A stretch of DNA of 64,000 nucleotides, taken from contig QFNE01000005.1 of assembly GCA_003240735.1 (NCBI GenBank), positions 62,001-126,000 on the forward strand, in the 5' to 3' direction. Below are positions 33,674 through 43,100 of the stretch, piece after piece. Position numbers and translations under genes: made by a program. The notes beneath the pieces are model-generated. The model saw only the letters and a program-made list of their open reading frames with translations, was not told the origin of the DNA and did no database searches. The number at the start of each line of letters is the position of its first letter. Position 1 is the stretch's first letter. This stretch comes from Paracoccus denitrificans. Its GTDB lineage: Bacteria; Pseudomonadota; Alphaproteobacteria; Rhodobacterales; Rhodobacteraceae.

Positions 33674-35049
33674 CCGGGCCCTTCCGCAGCTTTGTCCTTT
33701 TTGCCGGGATGCGCACCGGCTCAAACCTTTTGGAAGCGACGCTGAACGCCAACGACATCGCCTGTTTCGGCGAGGCGTATAACCCCTACTTCATGGGCTG
33801 GCCGGGGCAGGAGTCGCTTTACGGCATGACCATGGCCGACCGTGAGGCGGACCCGCTGGCGCTGTGGCGGCACATGGCAGCAGCGCGCAAGGTCAAGGGG
33901 TTTCGCTACTTCCACGACCACGATCCGCGTGTCTTCGACCCGCTGATGGATGACCCGACCTGCGCAAAGATCATCCTGACCCGCAACCCGGTGGACAGCT
34001 GGGTGTCGACCCGGCTGGCGCAGGAAACCGACCAATGGAAGCTGAACGAATCCGAACGTCCGATCGACGCCCGCACCCCCTATGACCCCGAAAGCTTTCG
34101 CGAGGCCCTGTCCCAGACCGAAGCGTTCCTCAACCGCATCCTGCACGGGTTGCAGCGTCGGGGGCAGACCGGCTTCTGGCTGAACTATGACGATCTGCGC
34201 GATGCCGATGTCATGACGGGGCTGTTTCACTGGCTGGGGCGGTCCGATCTGACCCGGGTTGAACCGGCGACCGATCAGGTGCCCCAAAATCCCCGCGTCA
34301 TGGCCGACAAGGTTCTGGGCTTTGACGCCATGCAGACTGATCTGCTGGCGCTTGACCCGTTCCGCCTGCACAGCCTGCCGTCGTTCGAACCACGGCGGGG
34401 GCCGGCTGTTCCGTCCTATGCCACGGGCGACATCGGCGCAGGTCTGGTCTTCATGCCCGTGCGGGGGGCGCCCGACCTGACGCCGTGGATGCGGCAGTCT
34501 GGCGCCGTCAACGACAGCCTGACCCAGAACACGCTGCGTCAGTGGAAGCGTGCCCATCCCGGTCATCGCAGCGTGACCGTCCTGCGCCATCCCCTGCCCC
34601 GCGCCTGGGCCGCGTTCCAGACGCTGATCGGCGGGAACAATACGCCGCTGAAAACCACGCTGGCGCAGGTTCATCGCGTGCCGGTGGATCCCCAGCAGGG
34701 CTGGGACGACATCGCACCGGACAGCCGGATCACGCTTTTCGCGGCGTTTCTTGATTTCCTGCGCCGCAATCTGAACGGCCAGACGACGCTGGAAACCCAC
34801 CCGGGCTGGGCCACGCAAACGGAAACCGTTTCCGGGTTCGCCCGTTTCGGCGCACCCGACATGATCGTTCGCGAAGACAGGCTGGCAGGCGATCTTGGGT
34901 TTCTGCTCTCGACGCTGGGCGCCGAGGGAATCGTGCCGCCCGAGCCCGAGCCGTTGCCACCTGAACTGGACGACCCAGCGTTGCGCCGCGCGGCCAAGGC
35001 CGCTTACCTGCGCGACTATGTGGCGTTCGGGTTCGACGACGTGCCGTAA
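33670..35049 (+). CDS. Sulfotransferase, Stf0/NodH-like
   Basis: A 459-aa protein with a PAPS-dependent sulfotransferase pattern. The 5'-phosphosulfate loop is in FAGMRTGSNLLEATL near the N-terminus (about 9-24), and the 3'-phosphate segment is LTRNPVDSWVS (about 103-113). These match the Stf0/NodH group, which sulfates trehalose or lipo-oligosaccharides. It is longer than Stf0 (about 270 aa); the last 200 residues contain a second RHPLPRAWAAFQTL segment that resembles another 3'-phosphate loop, so the protein may hold two related halves. It ends a chain of four overlapping genes with glycosyltransferases and shares the region with cysQ. A sulfated surface glycan is the natural inference. Confidence 0.75.
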   Translation: MTGPFRSFVLFAGMRTGSNLLEATLNANDIACFGEAYNPYFMGWPGQESLYGMTMADREADPLALWRHMAAARKVKGFRYFHDHDPRVFDPLMDDPTCAKIILTRNPVDSWVSTRLAQETDQWKLNESERPIDARTPYDPESFREALSQTEAFLNRILHGLQRRGQTGFWLNYDDLRDADVMTGLFHWLGRSDLTRVEPATDQVPQNPRVMADKVLGFDAMQTDLLALDPFRLHSLPSFEPRRGPAVPSYATGDIGAGLVFMPVRGAPDLTPWMRQSGAVNDSLTQNTLRQWKRAHPGHRSVTVLRHPLPRAWAAFQTLIGGNNTPLKTTLAQVHRVPVDPQQGWDDIAPDSRITLFAAFLDFLRRNLNGQTTLETHPGWATQTETVSGFARFGAPDMIVREDRLAGDLGFLLSTLGAEGIVPPEPEPLPPELDDPALRRAAKAAYLRDYVAFGFDDVP

Positions 35050-35075
35050 GTGCGCCGAGCCTTGAACGCCGGACC

Positions 35076-36044
35076 CTAGAGCGTGCGGGGCGGGGCCGCC
35101 TTGCGGGCGCGCGCGCGTTCCAGCCCCAGGCGGCGTTCCCGCAGGATGATGGCGATCCCGGCCGCCATGATGATCGCGGCACCGAATGCCATCAGCCCCG
35201 ACATCCCTTCGCCGAAGACGAACCACCCGATCAGCAGCGCCATCACCATCGAGCTGTATTCGAATGGTGCCACGACCGACGCGTCGGCAAAGCGATAGGA
35301 TGAGGTCAGCAGAATCTGCCCGACCCCGCCCAGCAGCCCGATCAGCACCAGAACCGCGGTCGTCCCCGCATCCGGGATGACCCATCCAAAGGGCAGCGTG
35401 GCCAGCGACAGGATCGTCGCCGTCACCGAAAACCAGAACACGATAGCCGAGGTGCGTTCGTCATCGACCATCTTGCGGATGAACACCTGTGCCAGTGCGC
35501 CGAAGGTCGCGCCCGCCAGCGTCAGCACCGCGCCCAGCGTCTGATAGACGGTGACCGTTTCCGCCGACACGCCAAAGCGCGGCGACAAAACCAGCATCAC
35601 GCCCCCCATCCCCATCATCACCATGGACAGACGAAACCAGCCGACCCGCTCGCCCAGAAACATCGCGGCAAAGACGACCGTCAACAGGGGCATCGCGTAG
35701 CCCAAGGCGGTCGCTTCGGGAAAGGGCAGCAGGCCAAGCCCGGCAAAGCTGCAGCCCATCGCGATCGATCCCGCGACGCCCCGCCACACATGGCTGAGGG
35801 GATCGGCCACCCGCAGACCGACGCGCAATTCACCCCGCCAGATGACCCACGCCAGAATGACCGGCAGGGCAAAGAACGACCGAAAGAAGACCTGCTGGCC
35901 GGCCGGAACCTCGGCGGCCGTCGCCTTCAGAAGCGCGGCCATGATCGTAAAGACCAGCACGCTGATCAGCTTCAGCATGATCCCTTTCAGCGGGTGGGGC
36001 TGGCGGGGGCCAAGCCGCGGGGGCTGGGCAGGTTGATGGCTCAT
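35076..36044 (-). CDS. DMT-family (EamA) transporter
   Basis: A 322-aa protein with ten hydrophobic segments in two repeated EamA halves. Typical pieces are FFRSFFALPVILAWVIWRGE in the first half and ADASVVAPFEYSSMVMALLIGW in the second. Members export metabolites such as amino acids, nucleosides or S-adenosylmethionine; the substrate here cannot be predicted. Its start overlaps the queG stop by four bases (ATGA). The C-terminus is basic and low in complexity. It is convergent with the sulfotransferase gene, 26 bases apart, with no visible terminator between them. Confidence 0.85.
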   Translation of the reverse strand: MSHQPAQPPRLGPRQPHPLKGIMLKLISVLVFTIMAALLKATAAEVPAGQQVFFRSFFALPVILAWVIWRGELRVGLRVADPLSHVWRGVAGSIAMGCSFAGLGLLPFPEATALGYAMPLLTVVFAAMFLGERVGWFRLSMVMMGMGGVMLVLSPRFGVSAETVTVYQTLGAVLTLAGATFGALAQVFIRKMVDDERTSAIVFWFSVTATILSLATLPFGWVIPDAGTTAVLVLIGLLGGVGQILLTSSYRFADASVVAPFEYSSMVMALLIGWFVFGEGMSGLMAFGAAIIMAAGIAIILRERRLGLERARARKAAPPRTL

Positions 36045-37084
36045 GTCAGACGCTCCACAGCCCAGCGCGCGGCGTCGGCGACGGCGGCGTCGGGGTCTTC
36101 GGTCAATCCCTGCGCAACCGGTCGAAGTGAAGGGTCGGCGCTGTTGCCAATCGCGTAAAGCGCATTTCGTACCATCCGGTCACGCCCGATCCGCTTGATC
36201 GGGCTGCCCGCGAAATGGGCGCGAAAGCCCGCGTCATCCATCCCTGCCAGCATCGCCAGATCGGGCGCGCGGTGTGGCCCGTGATAGCGGATTTCCCGCG
36301 CGGCCGTGGCGAACTTGTTCCACGGGCAGATCGCCAGACAATCGTCGCAGCCATAGATGCGGTTGCCCAGCGCCGCGCGGAATTCGTGGTCCACCGGCCC
36401 TTTGTGTTCGATCGTCAGATACGACACGCACCGCCGCGCATCCAGCTGACGCGGCGCGGGAAAGGCATTTGTCGGGCAGATGTCCAGACATTTGCGGCAG
36501 CTGCCGCAGTGGTCGACCTCGGCCGTGTCGGGCGGCATTTCCAGCGTGGTGAAGATCGACCCCAGAAAGAACCAGTTGCCCAGCTCGCGGCTGAGCAGAT
36601 TGGTATGCTTGCCCTGCCACCCCAGACCCGCCGCCGCCGCCAACGGCTTTTCCATGACCGGGGCGGTGTCGACGAACACCTTGATCTCACCGCCGAACCG
36701 CTCGATCAGCCAGCGGCCCAGACGTTTCAGCCGCGCCTTGACGATGTCGTGGTAGTCCTTGCCCTGCGCATAGACGCTGACCGCGCCCCGGTCGCGCAGC
36801 GCCAGATCGTCCAGCGGGTCGTGGGCGGGGGTATAGGCTTCGGCCAGCATGATGACCGATTTCGCGTGCGGCCACAGCGCGGCCGGATCGCCGCGCCAGC
36901 CCATGCGTTCGGCCATCCACGCCATCTGGCCGTGGCGCCCTTTGGCCACGAACTGCTGCAGGCGTTCGGCGATTTCGGGCACGCTGCCCGGTGTGGTGAC
37001 ACGCGCGGCACTGAACCCTTCGGTCAGCGCACGGGCCATCACCTCGGCCTTGATGATCTCCGGCTCAGAAGTCGAGTTGCGCAT
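36041..37084 (-). CDS. queG: Epoxyqueuosine reductase QueG
   Basis: A 347-aa cobalamin-dependent Fe-S enzyme that reduces epoxyqueuosine to queuosine in tRNA. Two [4Fe-4S] motifs are complete: CGSCRKCLDICPTNAF and the second CDDCLAICPWNKF, with an additional Cys in RRCVSYLTIE. HGQMAWMAERMGWR and DTAPVMEKPLAAAAGLGWQGKHTN match the family. A HEAT-like tail follows. I kept the ATG at 37084, which overlaps GST by 20 bases and gives the family's N-terminal helix; an ATG at 37039 has a better ribosome binding site and would shorten the protein by 15 residues. No other queuosine gene is nearby. Confidence 0.93.
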   Translation of the reverse strand: MRNSTSEPEIIKAEVMARALTEGFSAARVTTPGSVPEIAERLQQFVAKGRHGQMAWMAERMGWRGDPAALWPHAKSVIMLAEAYTPAHDPLDDLALRDRGAVSVYAQGKDYHDIVKARLKRLGRWLIERFGGEIKVFVDTAPVMEKPLAAAAGLGWQGKHTNLLSRELGNWFFLGSIFTTLEMPPDTAEVDHCGSCRKCLDICPTNAFPAPRQLDARRCVSYLTIEHKGPVDHEFRAALGNRIYGCDDCLAICPWNKFATAAREIRYHGPHRAPDLAMLAGMDDAGFRAHFAGSPIKRIGRDRMVRNALYAIGNSADPSLRPVAQGLTEDPDAAVADAARWAVERLT

Positions 37085-37739
37085 AATGCGCAGCCGGGGT
37101 CAGCCCCGGGACCTGATCGGCCAGCACGCTGCGGAACGCCGGGCGCGATTTGACCGTCGCGTACCAGTCGCGCAGCGTCGGGCTGGCGTCCCAGTCCACG
37201 TCCGAGATGTAGTCCAGACAGCTCAGATGCGCGGCGGCGGTGAAATCGGCCAAGGACAGGCTGTTGCCAGCCAGCCATTTCCGCGTCTCCAACAGCCCGG
37301 TCATATAGGCCATGTGGTCCTTGACCGCGCGCAAACCCGACTTCACCAGCTTGGAGTCCGGGTGACCGGCCTTCATCACCTTTTTCCACACGCGCTCCGA
37401 CATGATCGGACGGGTGACTTCCTCGTGGAACTTGTCGTCGAACCACGCGCACAGACGGCGCACCTCATACCGCTCCAGCGGCTGGGACGGCATCAGGGGC
37501 GGCGTCGGATAGGCTTCGTCCAGATATTCGCAGATCGCCTGACTTTCGGCCAACAGCCGCCCGTCCATGCGCAGCACCGGGATCTTGCCCGCCGGGTTGC
37601 GCTTGAAGATCTCCGACCCGCTTTCCCAATAGCGTTCCTCGACCAGCTCCACCTCGATCTTCTTTTCGCCCAGAACCAGCCGCACCTTGCGGCAGAACGG
37701 GGACAGCGGGATGTGGTAAAGCCTGGGGGTCGCGCTCAT
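37065..37739 (-). CDS. Glutathione S-transferase family protein
   Basis: A 224-aa cytosolic GST. The thioredoxin-like N-terminal domain has PLSPFCRKVRLVLGEK with Ser/Cys near the expected thiolate site, NPAGKIPVL with the cis-proline, and AESQAICEYLDE for glutathione binding. The all-helical C-terminal domain has SLADFTAAAHLSCLDY. The substrate is unknown. It overlaps queG and lies 125 bases after mtgA on the same strand. That gap has no recognisable feature. Confidence 0.88.
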   Translation of the reverse strand: MSATPRLYHIPLSPFCRKVRLVLGEKKIEVELVEERYWESGSEIFKRNPAGKIPVLRMDGRLLAESQAICEYLDEAYPTPPLMPSQPLERYEVRRLCAWFDDKFHEEVTRPIMSERVWKKVMKAGHPDSKLVKSGLRAVKDHMAYMTGLLETRKWLAGNSLSLADFTAAAHLSCLDYISDVDWDASPTLRDWYATVKSRPAFRSVLADQVPGLTPAAHYAQLDF

Positions 37740-37864
37740 GATTCGTCCGAAATCTTGTTGGTTGTCGTTGCCCGCCTGTCTGGCAGGGGCCGTCGGGGAT
37801 GAGGGTTCTGATACGCGTCAGCGCCCCGGGTGACAACCGCAACACCGCCCCCGCGCCGGCCCGA

Positions 37865-38617
37865 TCACGGGCTGTTGGGCCGCACGACCTGAAAACATTG
37901 CGCCCGACCGTCCGCGGCGATGGTCGCCGCCCCGTCGGCAATCGCCCGTGCCCGGGCCGAGCCGGTGCGCGGCACGCGTTCCTTGGGGTTCGGCAGCACC
38001 ATCGCCAACGCCGCTGCCTGACGCGCGGTCAGCTTGTCGGGCGTGGTCTTGAAATGATGCGCCGCCGCCGCGCGGATCCCGAACACACCCGGCCCGAATT
38101 CCGCGACGTTCAGATACACCTCAAGGATGTGGCTTTTGGACCAAAGCGCCTCGATCATCGGAGTATAGGTCGTCTCCAACAGCTTGCGGGTCCAGCTGCG
38201 GCCCTGCCACAGAAACACGTTCTTGGCGGTCTGCTGGGTGATGGTGGACGCGCCGCGGTTCGATCCCGACGCGATCACGCGGCGGATTTCGATCATGTCG
38301 AAACCCCAGTGACTGCAGAAATTGGCGTCCTCGGCGGCGACCACGGCACGGGGCACGACGGGGGCCATCTCGGACAGGCTGGTCCAGCCGCGCGGCTCTG
38401 TGGCCTGCCGCAGGATGGTCCATGTGGTCGGCGGGTTGAAGACCGAAAAGATCAGCACCAGCACGGCCATGACCGCCAACACGCGCAGGACGATCCACCG
38501 GACCCAGCGCAAGACCCAGCCCAGAAGACGGCGCAACGGACCGGCAGGACGGCGCCCCTCCTCCTCGATCAGGGGGGCGTCAGGATCATCTGGAACGGGC
38601 GCGGCGCGTGCGGGCAT
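37865..38617 (-). CDS. mtgA: Monofunctional biosynthetic peptidoglycan transglycosylase
   Basis: A 250-aa GT51 enzyme that polymerises lipid II into glycan strands in the periplasm. A cytoplasmic basic N-terminus is followed by one transmembrane helix (about 40-60). The catalytic glutamate is in AAEDANFCSHWGFD; GASTITQQTAKNVFLW, RKLLETTYTPMIE and ILEVYLNVAEFGPGVFG are the other GT51 motifs. It has no transpeptidase domain, and its length is normal for MtgA. It stands in a minus-strand group with small envelope proteins. Confidence 0.94.
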   Translation of the reverse strand: MPARAAPVPDDPDAPLIEEEGRRPAGPLRRLLGWVLRWVRWIVLRVLAVMAVLVLIFSVFNPPTTWTILRQATEPRGWTSLSEMAPVVPRAVVAAEDANFCSHWGFDMIEIRRVIASGSNRGASTITQQTAKNVFLWQGRSWTRKLLETTYTPMIEALWSKSHILEVYLNVAEFGPGVFGIRAAAAHHFKTTPDKLTARQAAALAMVLPNPKERVPRTGSARARAIADGAATIAADGRAQCFQVVRPNSP

Positions 38618-38665
38618 GACACGGCCAGTGTCACGCCCGCCCAGCCCACGTCAACGCCAATCGGA

Positions 38666-38932
38666 TCAGCCCGCGAAGGACAGAACCGCAGTTGCCACAC
38701 CGGCCACGATCGCCAGCAGGATCACGACGCGGATGAAGTTCGTCCCAAAGCTGTGCTGTGCGCCCAGAAACCCCTTGGACGGGTCGCGCGGCAGTTCGCC
38801 ACGGGCAAACTTCGCCTGCCGCTCGGCATAGACGCGCCGCACGTTCGGCGCGCGGAATGCGGCGGCCAGTGCAGCGGCACACAGGACGACCGCGACGATC
38901 ACGATCACCAGAAAAACGACAACATCGGACAT
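38666..38932 (-). CDS. Small two-span membrane protein, unknown
   Basis: An 88-aa protein beginning MSDVVVFLVIVIVAVVLCAA, with one hydrophobic segment at each end (about 3-24 and 67-86) and a basic middle (PNVRRVYAERQAKFARGELP) that should face the cytoplasm. The segment DPSKGFLGAQHSFGTNFIRV before the second helix looks conserved in style, but I do not recognise a family. Its ATG overlaps the stop of the upstream gene by one base (TAATG), so translation is coupled. A longer reading from 39022 would only retranslate the neighbour. Confidence 0.7.
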   Translation of the reverse strand: MSDVVVFLVIVIVAVVLCAAALAAAFRAPNVRRVYAERQAKFARGELPRDPSKGFLGAQHSFGTNFIRVVILLAIVAGVATAVLSFAG

Positions 38933-39276
38933 TATTTGGCCACCAATTTGAATTCCTGAACAATTCCGTTCGCGCTGATGCTGAAACTGCCATCCGTTCC
39001 GACAGCGGCCTCGGTCGCGCAAAGCGGTTCGGCTTCGCCGGTCTCATGCAGGCACAGCTGCCCGTCCTTGCGATACCACTTCCCGGTCGAGGTCGGCTGC
39101 GGGATGTTGTCCTCCATCCCGGCATAGGTGCCGTCCTTGTTGAAGACCGCGCGATACTGCACCCCGTCCGGCGTCGTCGTCGAATAAATCCCCGGCTCCA
39201 TCGGGCCGGTCTCTCCCTTGCCGCCGGCAAGTGCGGCCAGTGCCACGAGGGCGAGTGTCGAAAATGTCTTTTGCAT
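38932..39276 (-). CDS. Small secreted protein, unknown
   Basis: A 114-aa protein with a signal peptide (MQKTFSTLALVALAALAGG). There is no lipobox cysteine at the expected place, so periplasmic rather than lipoprotein. The mature part is a probable small beta-structure: GIYSTTTPDGVQYRAVFNKD, TGKWYRKDGQLCLHETGE, with two cysteines that could form a disulfide. It is coupled to the two-span membrane protein downstream. I do not recognise a named family. Confidence 0.68.
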   Translation of the reverse strand: MQKTFSTLALVALAALAGGKGETGPMEPGIYSTTTPDGVQYRAVFNKDGTYAGMEDNIPQPTSTGKWYRKDGQLCLHETGEAEPLCATEAAVGTDGSFSISANGIVQEFKLVAK

Positions 39277-39355
39277 GAAAAATCTGCCTGCAGTCTCAAT
39301 CACCCCGAACATTCCGCGCACGCACCGCCATTGCAACCCAAGCAAGAGTCAAAAT

Positions 39356-39384
39356 GCAAAAAGGGCGGCAAATGCGCCGCCCTT
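39356..39384 (-). terminator. Rho-independent terminator after the DUF1269-like gene
   Basis: AAGGGCGGC (39361-39369), loop AAATGC, GCCGCCCTT (39376-39384): a perfect 9-bp stem. In minus-strand RNA it runs into a short U-run from 39360 down. It lies 16 bases past the stop of the 39401 gene. Confidence 0.8.
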
Positions 39385-39400
39385 ACAGGATATGCGGGGG

Positions 39401-40036
39401 TTACAGTCTGGGCGGGCTCGTCGGCACGGCGGGCTCAACGTCGCTGTCCGGCTCGACCTCACCATGGTGGATCTGGTGGGCCTTCATACCGGCGCCCTTG
39501 GTCGCAGACGCCCCTGCTGCGGGTGCGGTGCGGATCACGCTCTGCGCCTGCTCGGCCAGCGCATCGCGCAGCCGCGCCTCGTCTGCGTCAGACAGCGATG
39601 TCTGGATGATCCGCGCCCCACCGCTGAAGCCGCCGATGCGTTCGTCCAGCTTGTCGAGGTTCAGTTTGCGCGCCAACAGGAACACCGCCGCGCCACCTTG
39701 GGGCAGTGTCTTGCCGATGCCACGGATAAAATCGTCGTCGATGCCGTAGTCCGTCAGGCTTCCCGCCAACGCACCCGATGCCGCGCCGACCGCCGCACCC
39801 AGCAGCGGGTTGAGGAAGATCAGCCCGACCAGACCGCCCCAGAACGTGCCGCCCAGCGCGCCCGCCGCCGTCAGGTTCACCCCCTGATGCAGCTGGTATT
39901 CACCCTCGCTTGGCCGGGTGACGACCACCGCATCGGCCAGTTCGACCAGATACTCCTTCTGCGCCTGCACCAGCTCGTCGCGCAGCTTGAAGGCGTCTTC
40001 GGCATTGTCGAACCCGACAACAATCAGATCGGCCAT
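39401..40036 (-). CDS. DUF1269-like membrane-associated protein
   Basis: A 211-aa protein. It opens MADLIVVGFDNAEDAFKLRD, and a Gly/Ala-rich double hydrophobic hairpin follows (GGTFWGGLVGLIFLNPLLGA, about 62-95). DDDFIRGIGKTLPQGGAAVFLLAR and a charged tail with His/Asp/Pro come after. This pattern fits DUF1269, a family of uncharacterised membrane-associated proteins often linked to stress. It has its own terminator downstream and the gltB terminator upstream, so it is probably a single-gene unit. The tail from about residue 165 is low in complexity. Confidence 0.75.
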   Translation of the reverse strand: MADLIVVGFDNAEDAFKLRDELVQAQKEYLVELADAVVVTRPSEGEYQLHQGVNLTAAGALGGTFWGGLVGLIFLNPLLGAAVGAASGALAGSLTDYGIDDDFIRGIGKTLPQGGAAVFLLARKLNLDKLDERIGGFSGGARIIQTSLSDADEARLRDALAEQAQSVIRTAPAAGASATKGAGMKAHQIHHGEVEPDSDVEPAVPTSPPRL

Positions 40037-40107
40037 GTTCGGTCCTTTCCAGAAATGATGTGATTTCGTGGGAAAAACACGGGACCGGCGCAGGCGGTTC
40101 CGCCATG

Positions 40108-40140
40108 AAAAAGGCCGGGGCAGCGATTGCTGCCCCGGCC
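40108..40140 (-). terminator. Rho-independent terminator of the glt operon
   Basis: GGCCGGGGCAGC (40113-40124), loop GATT, GCTGCCCCGGCC (40129-40140): a perfect 12-bp stem. On the minus strand it is followed by TTTTT (40112-40108). It lies 22 bases past the gltB stop. Confidence 0.92.
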
Positions 40141-40162
40141 CTGTTTTCGTCTGATGCCGCGC

Positions 40163-43100
40163 TTATTCCGCCGGGATCGCCGACAGATCGCCGGTTTCGG
40201 CCAGCGGGAACTTCAGGTGTGGCAGCATCTCTCGGGGGCACAGCTGGACAAAGTTCTGACGCTCGACGCTCCAGTTCTGCAGGATGTCGCGGGCCAGACG
40301 GCTGTCGGTTTCCGCCGCGTGACGTTCGATCATGCCACGCAGTTCCGCGTCCCAGTGGGGATGCGTCACGGCACAGTTCACCAGCGTCTCGGTGTTGACG
40401 TAATCCATCGCCAGACCGTCGGGGTCATAGAGATACGCCATCCCCCCGGTCATGCCCGCGCCAAAATTCGCGCCGATCCGGCCCAGGATGACGGCGACGC
40501 CGCCGGTCATGTATTCGCACCCGTTGCTGCCGCAGCCCTCGATCACGACCTTCGCCCCCGAGTTGCGCACGCCAAAGCGTTCGCCCGCACGGCCCGCCGC
40601 AAGCAGCCAGCCATCGGTCGCGCCGTAAAGGACGGTGTTGCCGATGATGACGTTGTCAGCCGCGACCAGTGGCGACCCCATCGCGGGTTTCACCACGATG
40701 ATCCCGCCCGACAGGCCCTTGCCGACATAGTCGTTGGCGTCGCCCGTGACCTCGATCTTCAGGCCCGGCGCGGCGAACGCGCCCAGCGACTGACCCGCCG
40801 ACCCGGCCAGCCGGATCGTCAGATGGTCCGATTGCAGCGTGTTGCGCATCCCGAACTTCTGCACGATCAGCGACGAGGTGCGCGTGCCCACGGTCCGCTG
40901 AGTGTTCCGGACGGCATAGGACAGCTGCATCTTTTCGCCATCCTCAAAGAAGCGCGCGGCGTCCTTGACGATTTCACTGTCCAGCGTGTCCAGCACGGCG
41001 TTGCGCGGCTTGCTGCGGTCATAGACGATCTTGTCGGCCCCATCGACCGTGATCAGCATGGGGTTCAGGTCCAGATCGTCCAGCGTGGCCGACCCGCGGC
41101 TGACCTGCGTCAGCAGGTCCGCGCGGCCGATCACCTCGTCCAGTGACCGCGCCCCGATCGATGCCAGCACCTCGCGCACTTCCTGCGCATAGAAGGTGAT
41201 CAGGTTCACCACCTTGTCAGCGCTGCCGTTGAACATCGCACGCAGCTTTTCATCCTGCGTGCAGACACCCACCGGGCAGGTGTTTGACTGGCACTGACGC
41301 ACCATGATGCAGCCCATGGCGATCAACGCGGCTGTGCCGATGCCGTATTCCTCGGCCCCCATCATCGCCGCCATGACGATATCGCGACCCGTGCGCAGGC
41401 CACCGTCAGTACGCAGCGTGACGCGGTCGCGCAGGCGGTTCATCGCCAGCACCTGATGCGCCTCGGTCAGGCCCATCTCCCACGGCAGACCCGCAAACTT
41501 GATCGAGGTCGCGGGGCTCGCCCCGGTACCGCCGTTATGGCCCGAAATCAGGATGATGTCGGCCTTCGCCTTGGCCACACCCGCCGCAATCGTGCCGACG
41601 CCCGACCCGGCCACCAGTTTCACGGTGATCTTGGCGCGCGGGTTGATCTGTTTCAGGTCATAGATCAGCTGCGCCAGATCCTCGATGCTATAGATATCGT
41701 GGTGCGGCGGCGGCGAAATCAGCGTGACGCCCTTGGTCGAATGGCGCAGTCGGGCTATCAGCTCGGTCACCTTCATGCCAGGCAGCTGGCCACCTTCGCC
41801 GGGCTTGGCGCCTTGGGCGACCTTGATCTCCAGCTCTTCGCAGGCATTCAGGTATTCGGCGGTGACACCGAACCGGCCGCTGGCGACCTGCTTGATCTTG
41901 GCGCAGGGGTTGTCGCCATTGGGCAACGGATGGCTGTGCGCGGGGTCTTCCCCACCTTCGCCGCTGTCGGATTTCGCGCCGATCCGGTTCATCGCGATGT
42001 TCAGCGTCATATGCGCCTCGGGCGACAGCGCGCCCAGGCTCATCCCCGGCGTCACGAAGCGCTTCCGGATCGAGGTGATGCTTTCGACCTCTTCGATCGG
42101 GACGGCGTTGCCCATCGGCTTGATGTCCAGCAGATCGCGCAGCTGGATGGGCGGGTTCGCCCGCATCTGCGCCGAATACTGCTTCCAAATCTCATAGGAC
42201 GCCTTTTCGCAAGCCAGCTGCAACAGCCGCATGGTGTTGGCTTCCCAGGCGTGCTTTTCGCCCGAGCGACGCGCCTTGTAGAACCCGCCGACCGGCAGCA
42301 GATCAACAGCCGCCGCATGCCACCCGGCATGGTGGATGCCTTCCAACTTGTCCTGCAACCCGTGCAGACCGATGCCCGATATCCGCGACTGCATGCCGGG
42401 GAAATATTCGGCGACCATCGCGCGGGACAGGCCCACGGCCTCGAAGTTCAGGCCGCCGCGATTGGATGACAGGACCGAAATCCCCATCTTGGCCATGATC
42501 TTCAACAGCCCCGCATCCACCGCATCGCGGTAGCGGCGCATGTTTTCGACCAGCGTTCCGGGCAGCAGCCCCCGCTCGATCCGTTCGGCGATGGTGTCCT
42601 GGGCCAGATACGGGTTCACCGTGGTCGCCCCGCAGCCGATCAGCACGGCGAAGTAATGGGGGTCGATGCATTCGGCCGACCGCACGTTCAGCGAACAGAA
42701 CGTGCGCAGACCCTTGCGCGTCAGCCACGAATGAACCGCACTGGTCGCCAGGATCATCGGCATGCCGATACGGTCCGGCCCCTGCCCTTCATCGCTTAGA
42801 ACGATGTGGCCGGCGCCGGAGCGCACGGCATCCTCGGCCTCGGCGCGGATGCGGGCCAGACCTTCGCTCAGCGCGTTCGGCCCCGCCCCGTCGTCAAAGC
42901 AGCAGTCGATCAGCGTGACGGAATCGCCGAACAGCCGCGCCATTTCCGTCAGCTCGCCATTCGCCAGAAACGGCGTTTCCAGCAGCGTGATCTCGGTATG
43001 GGCGCTGCCCTCGTCCAAGACGTTCTTGAGGTTGCCGAACCGCGTCTTCAGCGACATCACCCGGGTTTCGCGCAGCGAATCGATGGGCGGGTTGGTGACC

